Assembly (NCBI RefSeq): GCF_004368405.1
Contig: NZ_SBJH01000033.1
Coordinates: 50,583 to 114,582 of the forward strand
Origin: Olivibacter sp. XZL3
GTDB taxonomy: Bacteria; Bacteroidota; Bacteroidia; Sphingobacteriales; Sphingobacteriaceae
Direction of reading: 5' to 3'
DNA: 64,000 nucleotides
Of the stretch, positions 53,508 through 62,639 are shown piece by piece (the stretch's first letter is position 1; every line of letters begins with the position of its first letter). The translations under genes and the position numbers were made by a program. A model generated the notes under the pieces. The model searched no databases. It was not told where the DNA came from and worked only from the letters and a program-made list of their open reading frames with translations.

Positions 53508-53972
53508 ATGGAGAAAAATTTAAAAGAAGAAAGAGCAGCATTGTATGCGCGCTGCCGGGAAGTGGTGGAAGAACGGATCCGGCATGCAGAACAGGCCATT
53601 CAAAATGCAAAAGACGCCGCAAAGGATGATACAAAGAGCAGTGCGGGGGATAAATACGAGACGACCCGCGAAATGATGCAGCAGGAGATTGCAAGAAACG
53701 AGCGGCAATTAGCCGAGGCAAACAAATTGAAATATCAGTTAGACGCGGTGCCTGTACCGTCGACAAACGAAACTATCCAATTAGGAAGTATAGTAGAAAC
53801 AAGTGCTGGCTTGTTTTTTGTAGCGATCGCGCTCGCTACGGTAGAAACAGCAGCGGCTAGTTTTTTTGTTATTTCTCCAGCTTCCCCGGTTGGACAACTT
53901 CTACTGGGAAAAACGGTGGGAAGTGACCTCAGCTTTAATAAAAGAAGCTATCGTGTCCTAGCGATAGTATAA
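53508..53972 (+). CDS. GreA/GreB-like protein with coiled N-terminus
   Basis: About 154 residues. The first 80 form charged helices (EERAALYARCREVVEERIRHAEQAIQNAKDAAKDDTKSS) reminiscent of the Gre coiled coil. The last 65 (IQLGSIVETSAGLFFVAIALAT, SPASPVGQLLLGKTVGSDLSF) fit the GreA C-terminal FKBP-like domain. Such GreAB_C proteins in Bacteroidota are often misnamed. It could bind RNA polymerase or be a Rnk-like homolog. The start is ATG 53508. Confidence 0.65.
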   Translation: MEKNLKEERAALYARCREVVEERIRHAEQAIQNAKDAAKDDTKSSAGDKYETTREMMQQEIARNERQLAEANKLKYQLDAVPVPSTNETIQLGSIVETSAGLFFVAIALATVETAAASFFVISPASPVGQLLLGKTVGSDLSFNKRSYRVLAIV

Positions 53973-54019
53973 GCGAATCAAGAAGATTTATTTTTGTAAA
54001 TGAAACTAGCTGCGTGCTC

Positions 54020-54049
54020 TTGCCAAAGAGACATTTTTGTTTACCTTTG
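54020..54049 (+). promoter_or_regulatory. Predicted promoter of the PepSY trio
   Basis: TTG at 54020-54022, 19 bases, TACCTTTG at 54042-54049. Both elements are near consensus. The first start codon is 43 bases on. Confidence 0.55.
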
Positions 54050-54092
54050 CATTGTTTATAATCAATCTAATTAATAATAATGGTAAACGATT

Positions 54093-54425
54093 ATGTACAG
54101 TACGGTGTTTCTTTTGCTTTTTATAGCTTTTTACCTTCTATATAATCTTTCTGAACGTGTGGTGCTCAAAGATAAACCGCGCTTGTTGGCTTATTTCAGT
54201 CAACGAATCTGGTTAACTCGTGCAATCAGTTTGCTTTTAACCCTGATAGCTTCGTTTTTGCTCATTTGGCAATTAGGAGTGGGATCGGGCATTTTTAGCA
54301 TCGTATTGGTATTGATGGCCTGTGGCAGCCTCATCGTAGTATTATCTCCACTGCGTTATGTCCGTTTGCGCCATCTTCTCGTATTTTATTGTTGTTTAAT
54401 TGCTTTCGAAATCTTTGTTTTTTAA
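54093..54425 (+). CDS. Small membrane protein (DUF3325-like), first gene of the PepSY trio
   Basis: 110 residues with three or four membrane helices (FLLLFIAFYLLYNLS, ITL-rich AISLLLTLIASFLLIWQL, IFSIVLVLMACGSLIVVL, HLLVFYCCLIAFEIFVF). Small proteins of this size preceding DUF3649 and PepSY genes are seen in iron-siderophore operons, where DUF3325 is usual. The assignment is by context. The function is unknown. Confidence 0.65.
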   Translation: MYSTVFLLLFIAFYLLYNLSERVVLKDKPRLLAYFSQRIWLTRAISLLLTLIASFLLIWQLGVGSGIFSIVLVLMACGSLIVVLSPLRYVRLRHLLVFYCCLIAFEIFVF

Positions 54426-54426
54426 C

Positions 54427-54705
54427 ATGCCTGCCAATAAGAAATACTTAACGTCATCCCCATGGCAACGCTGGATGAAAATTACCGCCGGTTTTTTTGG
54501 CGGATACGCTGTAATGATCTCTTTTTTCCTGATGTTGACCTGTTTTTTTGAGAAAAAGAACGTGATTATAACCGGAGCGGTGATAGGTTATGTCGTATGG
54601 GCGCTATTGTTGCTGTTTGCTTTCCTCGCTAAATCGTGGTGGAAGCCCTGGGTAATTTATCTATTGTTAACGCTATCTTTCTTATTACCCTATCTGCTAA
54701 AGTAA
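54427..54705 (+). CDS. DUF3649-like small membrane protein
   Basis: About 92 residues with three membrane helices. KITAGFFGGYAVMISFFLMLTCFF and GAVIGYVVWALLLLFAFLAKSWW match the pattern of the DUF3649/iron-uptake family that accompanies PepSY genes. ATG 54427 is one base after the preceding stop codon; an in-frame start at 54400 would overlap that gene. It precedes the PepSY gene by 7 bases. Confidence 0.65.
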   Translation: MPANKKYLTSSPWQRWMKITAGFFGGYAVMISFFLMLTCFFEKKNVIITGAVIGYVVWALLLLFAFLAKSWWKPWVIYLLLTLSFLLPYLLK

Positions 54706-54712
54706 CTTGGTT

Positions 54713-56299
54713 ATGAAGAACAGGAATTATAATATTTACTTCCATACACACACGATCAGCGGGATTATCATCGCGTCTGTACTTTATGTTATTTTCTTTG
54801 CCGGTTCCTTTTCTTTTTTTAAGGATGAAATCAGTGCTTGGCAAAGTAATAAATCGGCTGTGGAAAATGGGATGCAAAAGCCGGTCTACGACTCACTATT
54901 AGATTCGCTGGATTCAAAATACAACCTGGCGGGGCGCGACATTAATTTTTACTTTTATCCGGGTAGCCATCTTTGTTATGTCAATATGGCGACTTCAAAA
55001 GATACTGTTCATAATCCGAAAGCAAATGAGCGTGCCTATTTCGGGTACGATTTTAGTAAAAAAAAGGAAACAAGTTATGCCGAATCGTATGATATGGGGG
55101 AGTTTCTGTATCGCCTACACTTTTTAGCGCAGCTCAATCAAGCCATACCCGTAAATATAGGCTATCCGGTCGGGTATTTGATCGCGGGACTTGTAGCCTT
55201 CCTTTTTTTATTCGCGTTAATTACCGGCCTATTGTTGCATTGGGATAAATTGGTTTCGAATTTCTTTCTATTCAGACCGTGGTCCAAATGGAAAACAATA
55301 TGGACGGATCTTCATACGGTTTTAGGCGTAATCGGTTTCCCTTTTCAATTCGTTTTCGCGCTCACCGGTATTATTTTAATAGTGAATACGGTTTTTCTTA
55401 GCCCCTTCAGCCGGCTGCTTTATAAAGGCAATATGGAAAAGGTTTTTGAGGATTTGGAATATGCCGCCGCGGTGGAAGCGCCTTTTACAGGAAAACCTTT
55501 AACCGAAGTTCCCGACATTCCGGCATACATCCAGCGTACGCAGGAAATGTGGCCCGGCGCTGCCCTTAACCGAATAACTATAAAAAGCTACGGCGATGAG
55601 GGGATGCGTTTAGCGATCGAATCGGAAGCTGATCACAAGCGAAGTTTCGCTGGAACCGGCCTAATTATCTACGAAATGAAGACCGGCAATATATTGAAGC
55701 ATCGCTCGCCTTACGACGATGCCACTTATATAGGAGCGGTTAAGAGCTTTATATATCGGTTGCATCTGGGAGACTATGGGGGCTATTTTGTGAAAATTGT
55801 GAATTTTATCTTAGGCGTTGCAGGTTGTATAGTGATCATCTCCGGCATTTTAATCTGGCTGGTGGCACGCGACAAGAATAGCGTAGCAAACCATAAACGG
55901 AAATTTAATTTTTGGCTGTCCAACATCTTTTTAGCGGTATGCTTAACCATGTTGCCCGTGACGGCCTTTTCGTTTATCTTGATCAAAGCCCTTGATAACG
56001 TAAACCAAACAGTGATCTACCAGATTTATTTCTACAGCTGGTTGGTCCTTGCGCTTTATTATATCGTGCGGAAGAATCTCAGACGCACTAACGGCGAAAC
56101 CCTATTGCTGGGTGGTGTATTAGCGCTGTTGGTGCCGGTTGCTAATGGCTTTTTTGCGGGAAACTGGATTTGGAGTACATGGAGTAGACGTGCTACCGAT
56201 ATCTTTTTGGTTGATTTACTTTGGTTGGCGTTAGGATTAGCAGCTCTTTTCGCTTTTGTAAAAATTAAAAAGCGTAATTCCGTTAATCAAGTTGCATAA
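54713..56299 (+). CDS. PepSY-associated TM-helix protein, likely siderophore-iron reductase
   Basis: About 528 residues. The N-terminal FHTHTISGIIIASVLYVIFFAGSFSFFKDEI has the HxH family start. PepSY-like periplasmic parts, LHTVLGVIGFPFQFVFALTGIILI, and further paired helices (YFVKIVNFILGVAGCIVIISGILIWLVAR) fit the PepSY_TM family, which is thought to be a ferric-siderophore reductase using heme. The family's conserved His residues in helices (IWTDLHTVLG, YRLHLGDYG) are present. No siderophore receptor is in the window. Confidence 0.82.
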   Translation: MKNRNYNIYFHTHTISGIIIASVLYVIFFAGSFSFFKDEISAWQSNKSAVENGMQKPVYDSLLDSLDSKYNLAGRDINFYFYPGSHLCYVNMATSKDTVHNPKANERAYFGYDFSKKKETSYAESYDMGEFLYRLHFLAQLNQAIPVNIGYPVGYLIAGLVAFLFLFALITGLLLHWDKLVSNFFLFRPWSKWKTIWTDLHTVLGVIGFPFQFVFALTGIILIVNTVFLSPFSRLLYKGNMEKVFEDLEYAAAVEAPFTGKPLTEVPDIPAYIQRTQEMWPGAALNRITIKSYGDEGMRLAIESEADHKRSFAGTGLIIYEMKTGNILKHRSPYDDATYIGAVKSFIYRLHLGDYGGYFVKIVNFILGVAGCIVIISGILIWLVARDKNSVANHKRKFNFWLSNIFLAVCLTMLPVTAFSFILIKALDNVNQTVIYQIYFYSWLVLALYYIVRKNLRRTNGETLLLGGVLALLVPVANGFFAGNWIWSTWSRRATDIFLVDLLWLALGLAALFAFVKIKKRNSVNQVA

Positions 56300-56423
56300 G
56301 ACAGCGTGTTCTGCCGACTGTCTTAAAAATAGTCCGTTACATATTTCGCGTCTGTTGCGAAAATATGTTGAGCAAGATGTTTTCCATACAGTTATTCTCT
56401 CTTTTGATTGAAAAACAGGAAAA

Positions 56424-56454
56424 ACCCTGTGCCTTTTTGTGAAAAAGCCTCTAG
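56424..56454 (+). promoter_or_regulatory. Conserved regulatory block, copy 2
   Basis: ACCCTGTGCC, CTTTTTGTG and CCTCTAG. The distance from ACCCTG to CCTCTAG (24 bases) and on to the following CTTTG (34 bases) equals that of copy 1 at 52492, and the distance to the start codon differs by one base. Confidence 0.55.
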
Positions 56455-56517
56455 CTTGTATCATTTTTCTCTCGTTTCTTTGGATCGAAATTTAGCTACC
56501 AAATAAAAGAGAAAACG

Positions 56518-56898
56518 ATGAATAAGCATTACGGTGAAATAATTGAAAGAACGATCAGACGAAACGGTTATAGTATCAGTGAACTTGCCCGAATGATGGA
56601 GGTGAATAGACGGTCGATCTATAATTGGTTCAGTCAAGCGAAACTGAAAGCAGATATCATCTTTAAAATTGGCTGTGTGTTAAAACACGACTTTTCAAAT
56701 GAGTTTCCTGAGCTTTTTTCCTCCGAAGAGTTTCAGCAGGCATTTAACAGCGGTAAGTTTACAGCTACGCCGCAGATAGAAGAAATCGAAAAGATCAACT
56801 ACTGGAAAGATAAGTATATCAGTTTGTTAGAAGAATATAACCAAATCCTTGCCGACCAGTCTGCGAGCTTAAGCTCTAGGTCCTATGCTACCTACTAA
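56518..56898 (+). CDS. HTH regulator, paralog 2
   Basis: 126 residues, close paralog of the gene at 52587. The HTH (SELARMMEVNRRSIYNWFSQ), the DIIFKIGCVLKHDFSNEFPELFSS block and the tail NYWKDKYISLLEEYNQIL are shared; the intervening linker and C-terminal end have diverged. It is followed by a strong terminator. The pair bracket the repeat tract, the GreA-like gene and the PepSY trio, suggesting a duplication that spread across the locus. Confidence 0.75.
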   Translation: MNKHYGEIIERTIRRNGYSISELARMMEVNRRSIYNWFSQAKLKADIIFKIGCVLKHDFSNEFPELFSSEEFQQAFNSGKFTATPQIEEIEKINYWKDKYISLLEEYNQILADQSASLSSRSYATY

Positions 56899-57048
56899 AT
56901 AGCGATAACGGAGCTGTCACAGCGCTATGTATACAGCCCCCGTTTGCGAGTTGAACGGTTAAATGTTAAAATATGTTAACAGCCTTGCACAGATGCCAAC
57001 GATGGCGTAGATTTGTGCTATCATAATTTAGGTTTATAATTGGTTAAT

Positions 57049-57086
57049 AAAGCCTTCAATCTCCCCGGTTGAAGGCTTTTCTTTTT
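57049..57086 (+). terminator. Rho-independent terminator downstream of the HTH paralog
   Basis: An 11-bp stem (AAAGCCTTCAA at 57049-57059, TTGAAGGCTTT at 57069-57079) with a 9-base loop runs into a T-rich tail. It lies 150 bases after the paralog 2 stop. Confidence 0.85.
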
Positions 57087-57374
57087 TCTGCCATTGGCCT
57101 TTCTCTGCATCAGTAAGCGTCACTTATACCGATGATGAGGGATGGAAGTTTTCCAATTTGTAGAACTGTGATTGTAAATCATATAACCCGTGCTAAATCG
57201 ATTAAGTAATTCTAAATGGATAGTGCAGTTCCCAAACGGAATCTATATATTTGGAGAGCCAAGTATAAAAAATGAGACCTATATGGACTGCCAATCACGA
57301 AAGAAAATGAACAAACCCTCCAAATTGCTTACGGTAGGCGGGGTCTGCCAGCCATTTAAAAACAATTTATGCTA
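57087..57374. other. Upstream region of the third GH92 gene
   Basis: About 290 bases with no supported gene. A frame at 57190-57375 starts with no clear signal and overlaps the real start of the GH92 gene, so it is not called. No clear TAnnTTTG was found close to the start. Confidence 0.4.
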
Positions 57375-59534
57375 ATGAAACGCCAAATGAAAAACCTAGT
57401 AATTCTTACACTGATTATATTCTCAAATGCCCTTTTAGGTAAAAGTCAAACAAAACAAGCCTATACCCGCTACGTGAATCCTTTTATAGGGACAGCCCCG
57501 CTTACAGATCCGAAGATTCTGGGTTATGAACTCCCCGATGGATGGAGGTCGTGGGCCGGACTTACTTTTCCGGGAGCGTCATTGCCAAATGCAATGGTCC
57601 AATTAAGTCCTATAACGGAATATGGTTCCGGAGCGGGTTACGAATACGAGGATTCTGTTATTTATGGTTTTACCCATACGAACAAGGGGCATTGGAACCT
57701 ATGTAACGTACCGGTACTTCCTCTGTCAAACGCAAACGGTTCTTTTGGTTCGAGCTTTTCGCATGCACGGGAACAAGCTGCCCCGGGCTATTACCAGGTA
57801 TATCTAGACGACTATGAGGTGGACGTTAAATTGAGTACTACACTTCGGTGCGGCTACCATCAGTACGAATATAAAAACAACACCAATAGGCAGATACTTT
57901 TTGATCTCGCTAAAGCGAATAATAGGGTGTCCGACTGGCAAATCGAACAAATTGATAAGCGCACCTTGCAAGGCTTTCAGCAAACAGGGGAACGCATTTA
58001 CTTTTATGCTTTACTCAATACGGACGTTGAAAAGCTCGAGAAGAACCAGCCTGAAAAAGGAAAGGGCTTTGCCATCGTCCACCTTGCAAACGGTAGCAGC
58101 GCTCCCGTAGCGCTCAAGTTGGGCTTGTCGTTCGTGAGTGTCGAAAACGCGAAGCAAAACCTTTTGGCGGAAATTGCCGACAAATCGTTTGACCAAGTTC
58201 GAAAGGAGGCTACAGAGCAATGGGAAACAAAGCTGTCGGCAATAGAGGTAACAGGCGGCTCTGAAAAGCAGAAGGAAATGTTCTACTCATGTTTATACCG
58301 ATCATTGTTATGGCCTGCCTTACGCAGTGATGTGAATAAAGAGTTTAGGGATGCAAAAGGAGCGGTAGTTCGTGCAGACTTCAATTATTACACCGAGCCG
58401 TCTCTGTGGGACACCTATCGAAATAAAGATGTACTTTTAGGCCTGCTCTCTCCGCAGGTGGCCCTCGATGTCATTAAATCCATGAAAGATGTGGGAGATA
58501 AAACAGGCTTCATACCGACATTCTTCCATGGAGACCACGGTGCTTCCTCTATTGTCGGCGCTTATTTACGCGGAATCGACAATTTCGACGTCGAAGCAAC
58601 CTATAAGCTGTTGCTGCGAAATGCCGATGTTTCTGGCGGCGCACGTCCATATATTGACGAATATATACAGAAAGGCTATATATCCGATCCTGACATAAAG
58701 AACCCGCATGTAGAAACAAAAGGAAGAGCAGGGGTTTCCAAGACCCTTGAGTATGCATACGACGACTACTCCCTCGCGCAACTGGCGAAAAGGTTGGGCG
58801 ACGATGTGAATTATAAGCGCTTGATGGCCCGGTCGAAAAACTATAAAAACGTGTTTGATCCTACTACCAAGTTTATGCGGGGCAGATTGGAAAACGGCGA
58901 CTGGATCGACCCCTTCAATCCGCAATATCCTTATTACGAATATATGTATAGGGAAGCCAATGCTTGGCAGGTGTCTTTCTTCGCCCCACACGATATGGAG
59001 GGACTGATTTCGCTGTATGGTGGAGAGAAAGCTTTCGAAGCTAAATTGGATTCCTTATTTTCAGTTCCATGGAATCCATCCTATATTGCTAGAAATGTAG
59101 AAACAATGATTGGGCAGTACTGTCACGGTAATCAGCCCGACCACGAAGCGCCTTTTGCTTATTATTTTGTCGGCAAACCCGAAAAATCGCAGCGAATCGT
59201 TGATTATATTCTTAATAACCTTTACGGGATCGGCGACGAGGGTTTAGCGCTCTGCGGGATGGATGATGCCGGAGAGATGTCGTCATGGTATGCCTTAAGC
59301 GCTTTAGGATTATACACCTATTCGGCAACAGATCCCAACTACTTGGTTACGGTGCCGCTTTTTGATGAGGTGAAATGGCATAGAAACGACGGAAAAGTAC
59401 TCATGATAAAGAAGGTTGGTGAGGGGAGAGCCTTACAGACGATCAAAGTGAATAATCAGCTGAATGAGGGATATTTCGTATCGCATGACTTGTTTATTAA
59501 TGGCGGTGAAATAGAAATTGAAACGAAAAGATAG
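57375..59534 (+). CDS. GH92 family alpha-mannosidase, third copy
   Basis: About 719 residues with a signal peptide (LVILTLIIFSNALLGKSQ). The GH92 domains begin YTRYVNPFIGTAPLTDPKILGYELPDGWRSW, and continue to SLWDTYRNKDVLLGLLSP, GNQPDHEAPFAYYFVGKPEKSQ and CGMDDAGEMSSWYALSALGLYTYSATDP. The acidic motif is GMDDAG, as in many characterised enzymes, and GNQP is conserved. Start ATG 57375 follows an in-frame upstream TTG/ATG overlap. It is unlinked to the other two GH92 genes, so paralogs may target different mannose linkages. Confidence 0.9.
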   Translation: MKRQMKNLVILTLIIFSNALLGKSQTKQAYTRYVNPFIGTAPLTDPKILGYELPDGWRSWAGLTFPGASLPNAMVQLSPITEYGSGAGYEYEDSVIYGFTHTNKGHWNLCNVPVLPLSNANGSFGSSFSHAREQAAPGYYQVYLDDYEVDVKLSTTLRCGYHQYEYKNNTNRQILFDLAKANNRVSDWQIEQIDKRTLQGFQQTGERIYFYALLNTDVEKLEKNQPEKGKGFAIVHLANGSSAPVALKLGLSFVSVENAKQNLLAEIADKSFDQVRKEATEQWETKLSAIEVTGGSEKQKEMFYSCLYRSLLWPALRSDVNKEFRDAKGAVVRADFNYYTEPSLWDTYRNKDVLLGLLSPQVALDVIKSMKDVGDKTGFIPTFFHGDHGASSIVGAYLRGIDNFDVEATYKLLLRNADVSGGARPYIDEYIQKGYISDPDIKNPHVETKGRAGVSKTLEYAYDDYSLAQLAKRLGDDVNYKRLMARSKNYKNVFDPTTKFMRGRLENGDWIDPFNPQYPYYEYMYREANAWQVSFFAPHDMEGLISLYGGEKAFEAKLDSLFSVPWNPSYIARNVETMIGQYCHGNQPDHEAPFAYYFVGKPEKSQRIVDYILNNLYGIGDEGLALCGMDDAGEMSSWYALSALGLYTYSATDPNYLVTVPLFDEVKWHRNDGKVLMIKKVGEGRALQTIKVNNQLNEGYFVSHDLFINGGEIEIETKR

Positions 59535-59551
59535 TCGGTGTACAGTAGTCT

Positions 59552-61159
59552 TTACACTGGATCGACTTTGATCGGAAGCACAATTCTTATTTCGGTGCCT
59601 TTGCCCGTGGTATACGCGGCATAGAGACTCCCTTTGAGCAGGTTGATGCGATTGTTTATCGTAGAAAGACCCGTGGTATTACTGCTCTGTTTGTGAATAT
59701 CGAAGCCGATACCATTATCCGAAACGATTATATTGAGGTGATCGTTTCGGATGAAAATCTTAATGGAAGCTTCTGTTGCCTGCGCATGTTTCACAATATT
59801 CAAGGCTAGTTCTTGCACAATTCTAAAAATCGCCAACTCAATTTCTTTATCTACCGATGGCGGGATTTTTTCGACCTCAGGCTTGAAAATACACGGCCCG
59901 GAGAGCTGGCTGCAGATATTTTCAATGGCTGTTTTTAGTCCGAAATCTTCCAGAACGGTGGGCATCAACTCATGCGAAATGCGTCTGCTTTCGCGAATAC
60001 AATCCGCTAGAAGCGATTCGGCATTTTTTAGTTTTTCGATGTTTTCCTCCATCGGCCTTTTGGCATTTTTCAAGTCTATCGCGTCAAGGTTGAGCTTAAT
60101 ACTAAAAAGCATCTGGCCAAGGCCATTGTGTAAATTTTCGGAAATGCGTCGCCTCTCTTCTTCCTGTGTGCGGAGCGTCACCCGAAAAATTTCTCTTTGC
60201 TGCCGCTCCTCCATCTCTAATTGCTTGGCCCTTATCTGTTCACTTTTTATCTTCGCCTTTCTGCGCAAAGTGACGTCGTCGGCTATTACGATCAGCAGAT
60301 CGTGGAGTTTGCTTGCCTTAAACCGAAAGCACCTATTCGCTCCGTTTTGCACATACCAACGTTCGAAATCGATTGGTTGGCCGGTATATATGACTTCCTT
60401 AAATAGATCCAATATGTCAAGCTTGGATGTATTGGGGAACAAATCACTGTAGCGTTTGCCGACAATCTCCTCTTTGGGCAGATTTAATGACTTTAACATC
60501 AAATCATTGACTAAAAACATTTCGAAATTATCAATCGTGCCATCCGCATGATAAAGCGTTTTGTAAACCGAAATGGAGTTGGGAACACCATTAAAAACCG
60601 ATTGAAAGAGCTCTTTGCTCTCTTTGACCGCATGGTATGCCTGATTTCGTATTTTTCGCAGCTTAATGTGCGCTTTAATTCGCGCCAACAGCTCCGGCGC
60701 CGTGAAGGGTTTCACCAGGTAATCGTCAGCCCCGGCATCAAAGCTGTCTATTTTCGTCGATTCGTTCGCGCGCACCGAAAGTAAGATAACGGGTATATCT
60801 TGTGTCTGTGGATCGCCGCGAAGTGCCTCCAATAACTGCATCCCATTCATTCGGGGCATCATCACGTCGGTTAAAATCAGATCCGGAGGCCTTGTGCGTG
60901 CTACCTCTAAGGCCGCGACTCCATCTTCCACGGTGAGGATTTCATAATCTGCTTTTAGTAGAAAACGAACATAATCCCGCATGTTTACATCGTCGTCGGC
61001 AAACAGAACAAAAGGGCGTTTTCCATCATTACTTGAGGTATCCGTTTTATCAGGTGTTTCTAGTTGTTCTGTTAAATCCTCGCTGATCTTATTTAGTCGC
61101 TTTTGCCCGATGGTAGGAAGCCATTTTTTCGCCATGGTGAACCGATCTGTTTTAACCAT
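59552..61159 (-). CDS. Soluble receiver-PAS-histidine kinase
   Basis: 535 residues. A receiver domain (about 45-170; VLFADDDVNMRDY, phosphoacceptor in DLILTDVMMPRMNG, DYLVKPFTAPEL) comes first. A PAS domain (about 185-315; ELFQSVFNGVPNSISVYKTLY) and a coiled linker follow. The NarL-type kinase core has RISENLHNGLGQMLFSIKL, with His in ENLHNG (usually ELHDG), and the HATPase motifs NIVKHAQATEAS and DNGIGFDI and GLSTINNRI. No membrane segment is present. Receiver-first, soluble kinases sense an upstream phosphorelay or redox cue. No regulator gene is next to it. Confidence 0.82.
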   Translation of the reverse strand: MVKTDRFTMAKKWLPTIGQKRLNKISEDLTEQLETPDKTDTSSNDGKRPFVLFADDDVNMRDYVRFLLKADYEILTVEDGVAALEVARTRPPDLILTDVMMPRMNGMQLLEALRGDPQTQDIPVILLSVRANESTKIDSFDAGADDYLVKPFTAPELLARIKAHIKLRKIRNQAYHAVKESKELFQSVFNGVPNSISVYKTLYHADGTIDNFEMFLVNDLMLKSLNLPKEEIVGKRYSDLFPNTSKLDILDLFKEVIYTGQPIDFERWYVQNGANRCFRFKASKLHDLLIVIADDVTLRRKAKIKSEQIRAKQLEMEERQQREIFRVTLRTQEEERRRISENLHNGLGQMLFSIKLNLDAIDLKNAKRPMEENIEKLKNAESLLADCIRESRRISHELMPTVLEDFGLKTAIENICSQLSGPCIFKPEVEKIPPSVDKEIELAIFRIVQELALNIVKHAQATEASIKIFIRNDHLNIIVSDNGIGFDIHKQSSNTTGLSTINNRINLLKGSLYAAYTTGKGTEIRIVLPIKVDPV

Positions 61160-61213
61160 AACAATGCTGGCTTTCGAAGGTTTCTATCGCGGCCAGATAT
61201 CTTGCCGGAAAGT

Positions 61214-61636
61214 CTATTTTCCGGCTTCATTATAATTGATCATCCAACACACACCGAATTTATCTGCAAAAGAACCGAAATAATCGCCCCAGAACATATC
61301 GGCTAAAGGCATCTCCACTTCTCCACCGGCAGATAAGCCGTTAAATAGTCTTTCCGCTTCTGCACGACTATCCGGCGAAATAGATATATAATTGTTATTC
61401 CCTACAGCTAACCGCTGCCCCCTCGAGGCTACGCAATCGGATGCCATTATAAATTGGCCGTCACCTAGGGGAAGAGAAACGTGCATCACGAGGTTTTGTT
61501 CGTTTTCTGGTAGGCTTTCGGTGCCCGGCGCCTCTTTCATCTTTTGGATAAACAGTTCTCCGCCGAATACCGACTGATAAAATTTGAACGCTTCTTCCGC
61601 TTGTCCGTCGAAGTTTAAATAAGGATTTAATTTCAT
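61214..61636 (-). CDS. VOC-family protein (PhnB/glyoxalase-like)
   Basis: 140 residues. LNPYLNFDGQAEEAFKFYQSVFGGEL starts the family, then VMHVSLPLGDGQFIMASD, NNYISISPDSRAEAERLFNGLSAGGEVEMPLADMFWGDYFGSFADKFGVCWMINY. This is the PhnB/3-demethylubiquinone-like VOC group, with unknown substrates; metal-binding His/Glu positions are only partly kept. It is upstream of the kinase on the same strand, 54 bases apart. Confidence 0.82.
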   Translation of the reverse strand: MKLNPYLNFDGQAEEAFKFYQSVFGGELFIQKMKEAPGTESLPENEQNLVMHVSLPLGDGQFIMASDCVASRGQRLAVGNNNYISISPDSRAEAERLFNGLSAGGEVEMPLADMFWGDYFGSFADKFGVCWMINYNEAGK

Positions 61637-61712
61637 AACCTGGATGATTTTATGTGTTACAATCTGTAATTGTCGGTTAGCCGCTCCCTTCCTGTCCTGC
61701 AGCTGTATGACA

Positions 61713-61750
61713 AAAGTACCACTCTTTTTGATAGCAAAGAGAGGTGCTTT
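61713..61750 (-). terminator. Hairpin downstream of thiD
   Basis: An imperfect stem (AAGTACCACTCTTT with AAAGAGAGGTGCTT) lies 50 bases past the thiD stop and is followed on the minus strand by a short TTTT. It is a modest candidate terminator. Confidence 0.35.
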
Positions 61751-61799
61751 ATGCCATTTATAGGGGGCGTTTAAGACAATATGCGTGGTGTCTTCGGGC

Positions 61800-62639
61800 T
61801 TATTGATACAAGCGCGTTTTTATTGATTGCTGCGGATCAAAAAAATGATTTAATGGGCCGTTTCCTCTTCCGGTCAGCACATCCATTCCGTTCATAATGG
61901 CCTGGTGGGTATAAGCGAGTCCGGCTGTGACCGATTCGTGCATCGAAAGCCCTTGTGCCAAATAGCTGGCGATTGCGGACGACAGCGTGCACCCGGTACC
62001 GTGTGTGTTGTTGGTTTGAAGTTTTGAAGAGTCATAAGCGTGCACATGACCATTGTGGTCGAAGTATAAGGAAGTGATCGTGTCCGAATCCAAATGTCCG
62101 CCTTTCAGCAATACGGCTTTGCATCCCAGTCTTCGTATTTTTTCGCCGGCAACATACATGTCGTCTGGCGTCCGGATTGGCATCTCTGCCAATACAGCGG
62201 CTTCATCGATATTTGGGGTAATAAGATCTGCGATCGGGAATAAGTTGTCAACGATGGTCGTTATCGTTTCACTCTCTATCAAGCGATGTCCGCTAGTGGC
62301 CACCATCACCGGATCAAAAACAAGCGGTACCTTTGGATGTTGTGCGAATGCTTCTACAATCGTTTCTACAAGCGCTCCGGTATGTACCATACCTATTTTT
62401 ATTGCATCAGGAAATATATCTTCCAATATAGTGGTCAGCTGGTCGTCTACTGCCTGACATGGAATCGGATAAATCGATTTTACACCTTGCGTGTTTTGGA
62501 CCGGAAGTGCCGTTAGTACGGATGTGGCAAAACAACCCAAGGCGGAGATCGTTTTTATATCCCCTTGTATACCCGCCCCGCCACTTCCGTCGAACCCTGC
62601 AATGGTCAATACAGTCGGATATTTATAGGCCTTCCTCAT
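61800..62639 (-). CDS. thiD: ThiD, HMP/HMP-P kinase
   Basis: 279 residues of the ribokinase-like fold. TIAGFDGSGGAGIQGDIKTISALG starts it; AIKIGMVHTGALVETI, PLVFDPVMVATSGHRL, ADLITPNIDEAA, VLLKGGH and NTHGTGCTLSSAIASYLAQG (catalytic Cys/Asp loop region) follow. It phosphorylates hydroxymethylpyrimidine and its phosphate for thiamin synthesis. Its ATG overlaps the stop of the small thiM-like frame, and a TPP riboswitch lies upstream, so it is under thiamin control. Confidence 0.94.
   Translation of the reverse strand: MRKAYKYPTVLTIAGFDGSGGAGIQGDIKTISALGCFATSVLTALPVQNTQGVKSIYPIPCQAVDDQLTTILEDIFPDAIKIGMVHTGALVETIVEAFAQHPKVPLVFDPVMVATSGHRLIESETITTIVDNLFPIADLITPNIDEAAVLAEMPIRTPDDMYVAGEKIRRLGCKAVLLKGGHLDSDTITSLYFDHNGHVHAYDSSKLQTNNTHGTGCTLSSAIASYLAQGLSMHESVTAGLAYTHQAIMNGMDVLTGRGNGPLNHFFDPQQSIKTRLYQ

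Noticed and set aside
57190..57375. A 61-codon frame before the third GH92 gene
   Set aside because: It ends over the GH92 start and has no signal, family or coding pattern.
61209..61217. A fourth AAAGTCTA half-site
   Set aside because: No second half-site at nine bases; it lies between the kinase and VOC genes without a promoter and is likely chance.
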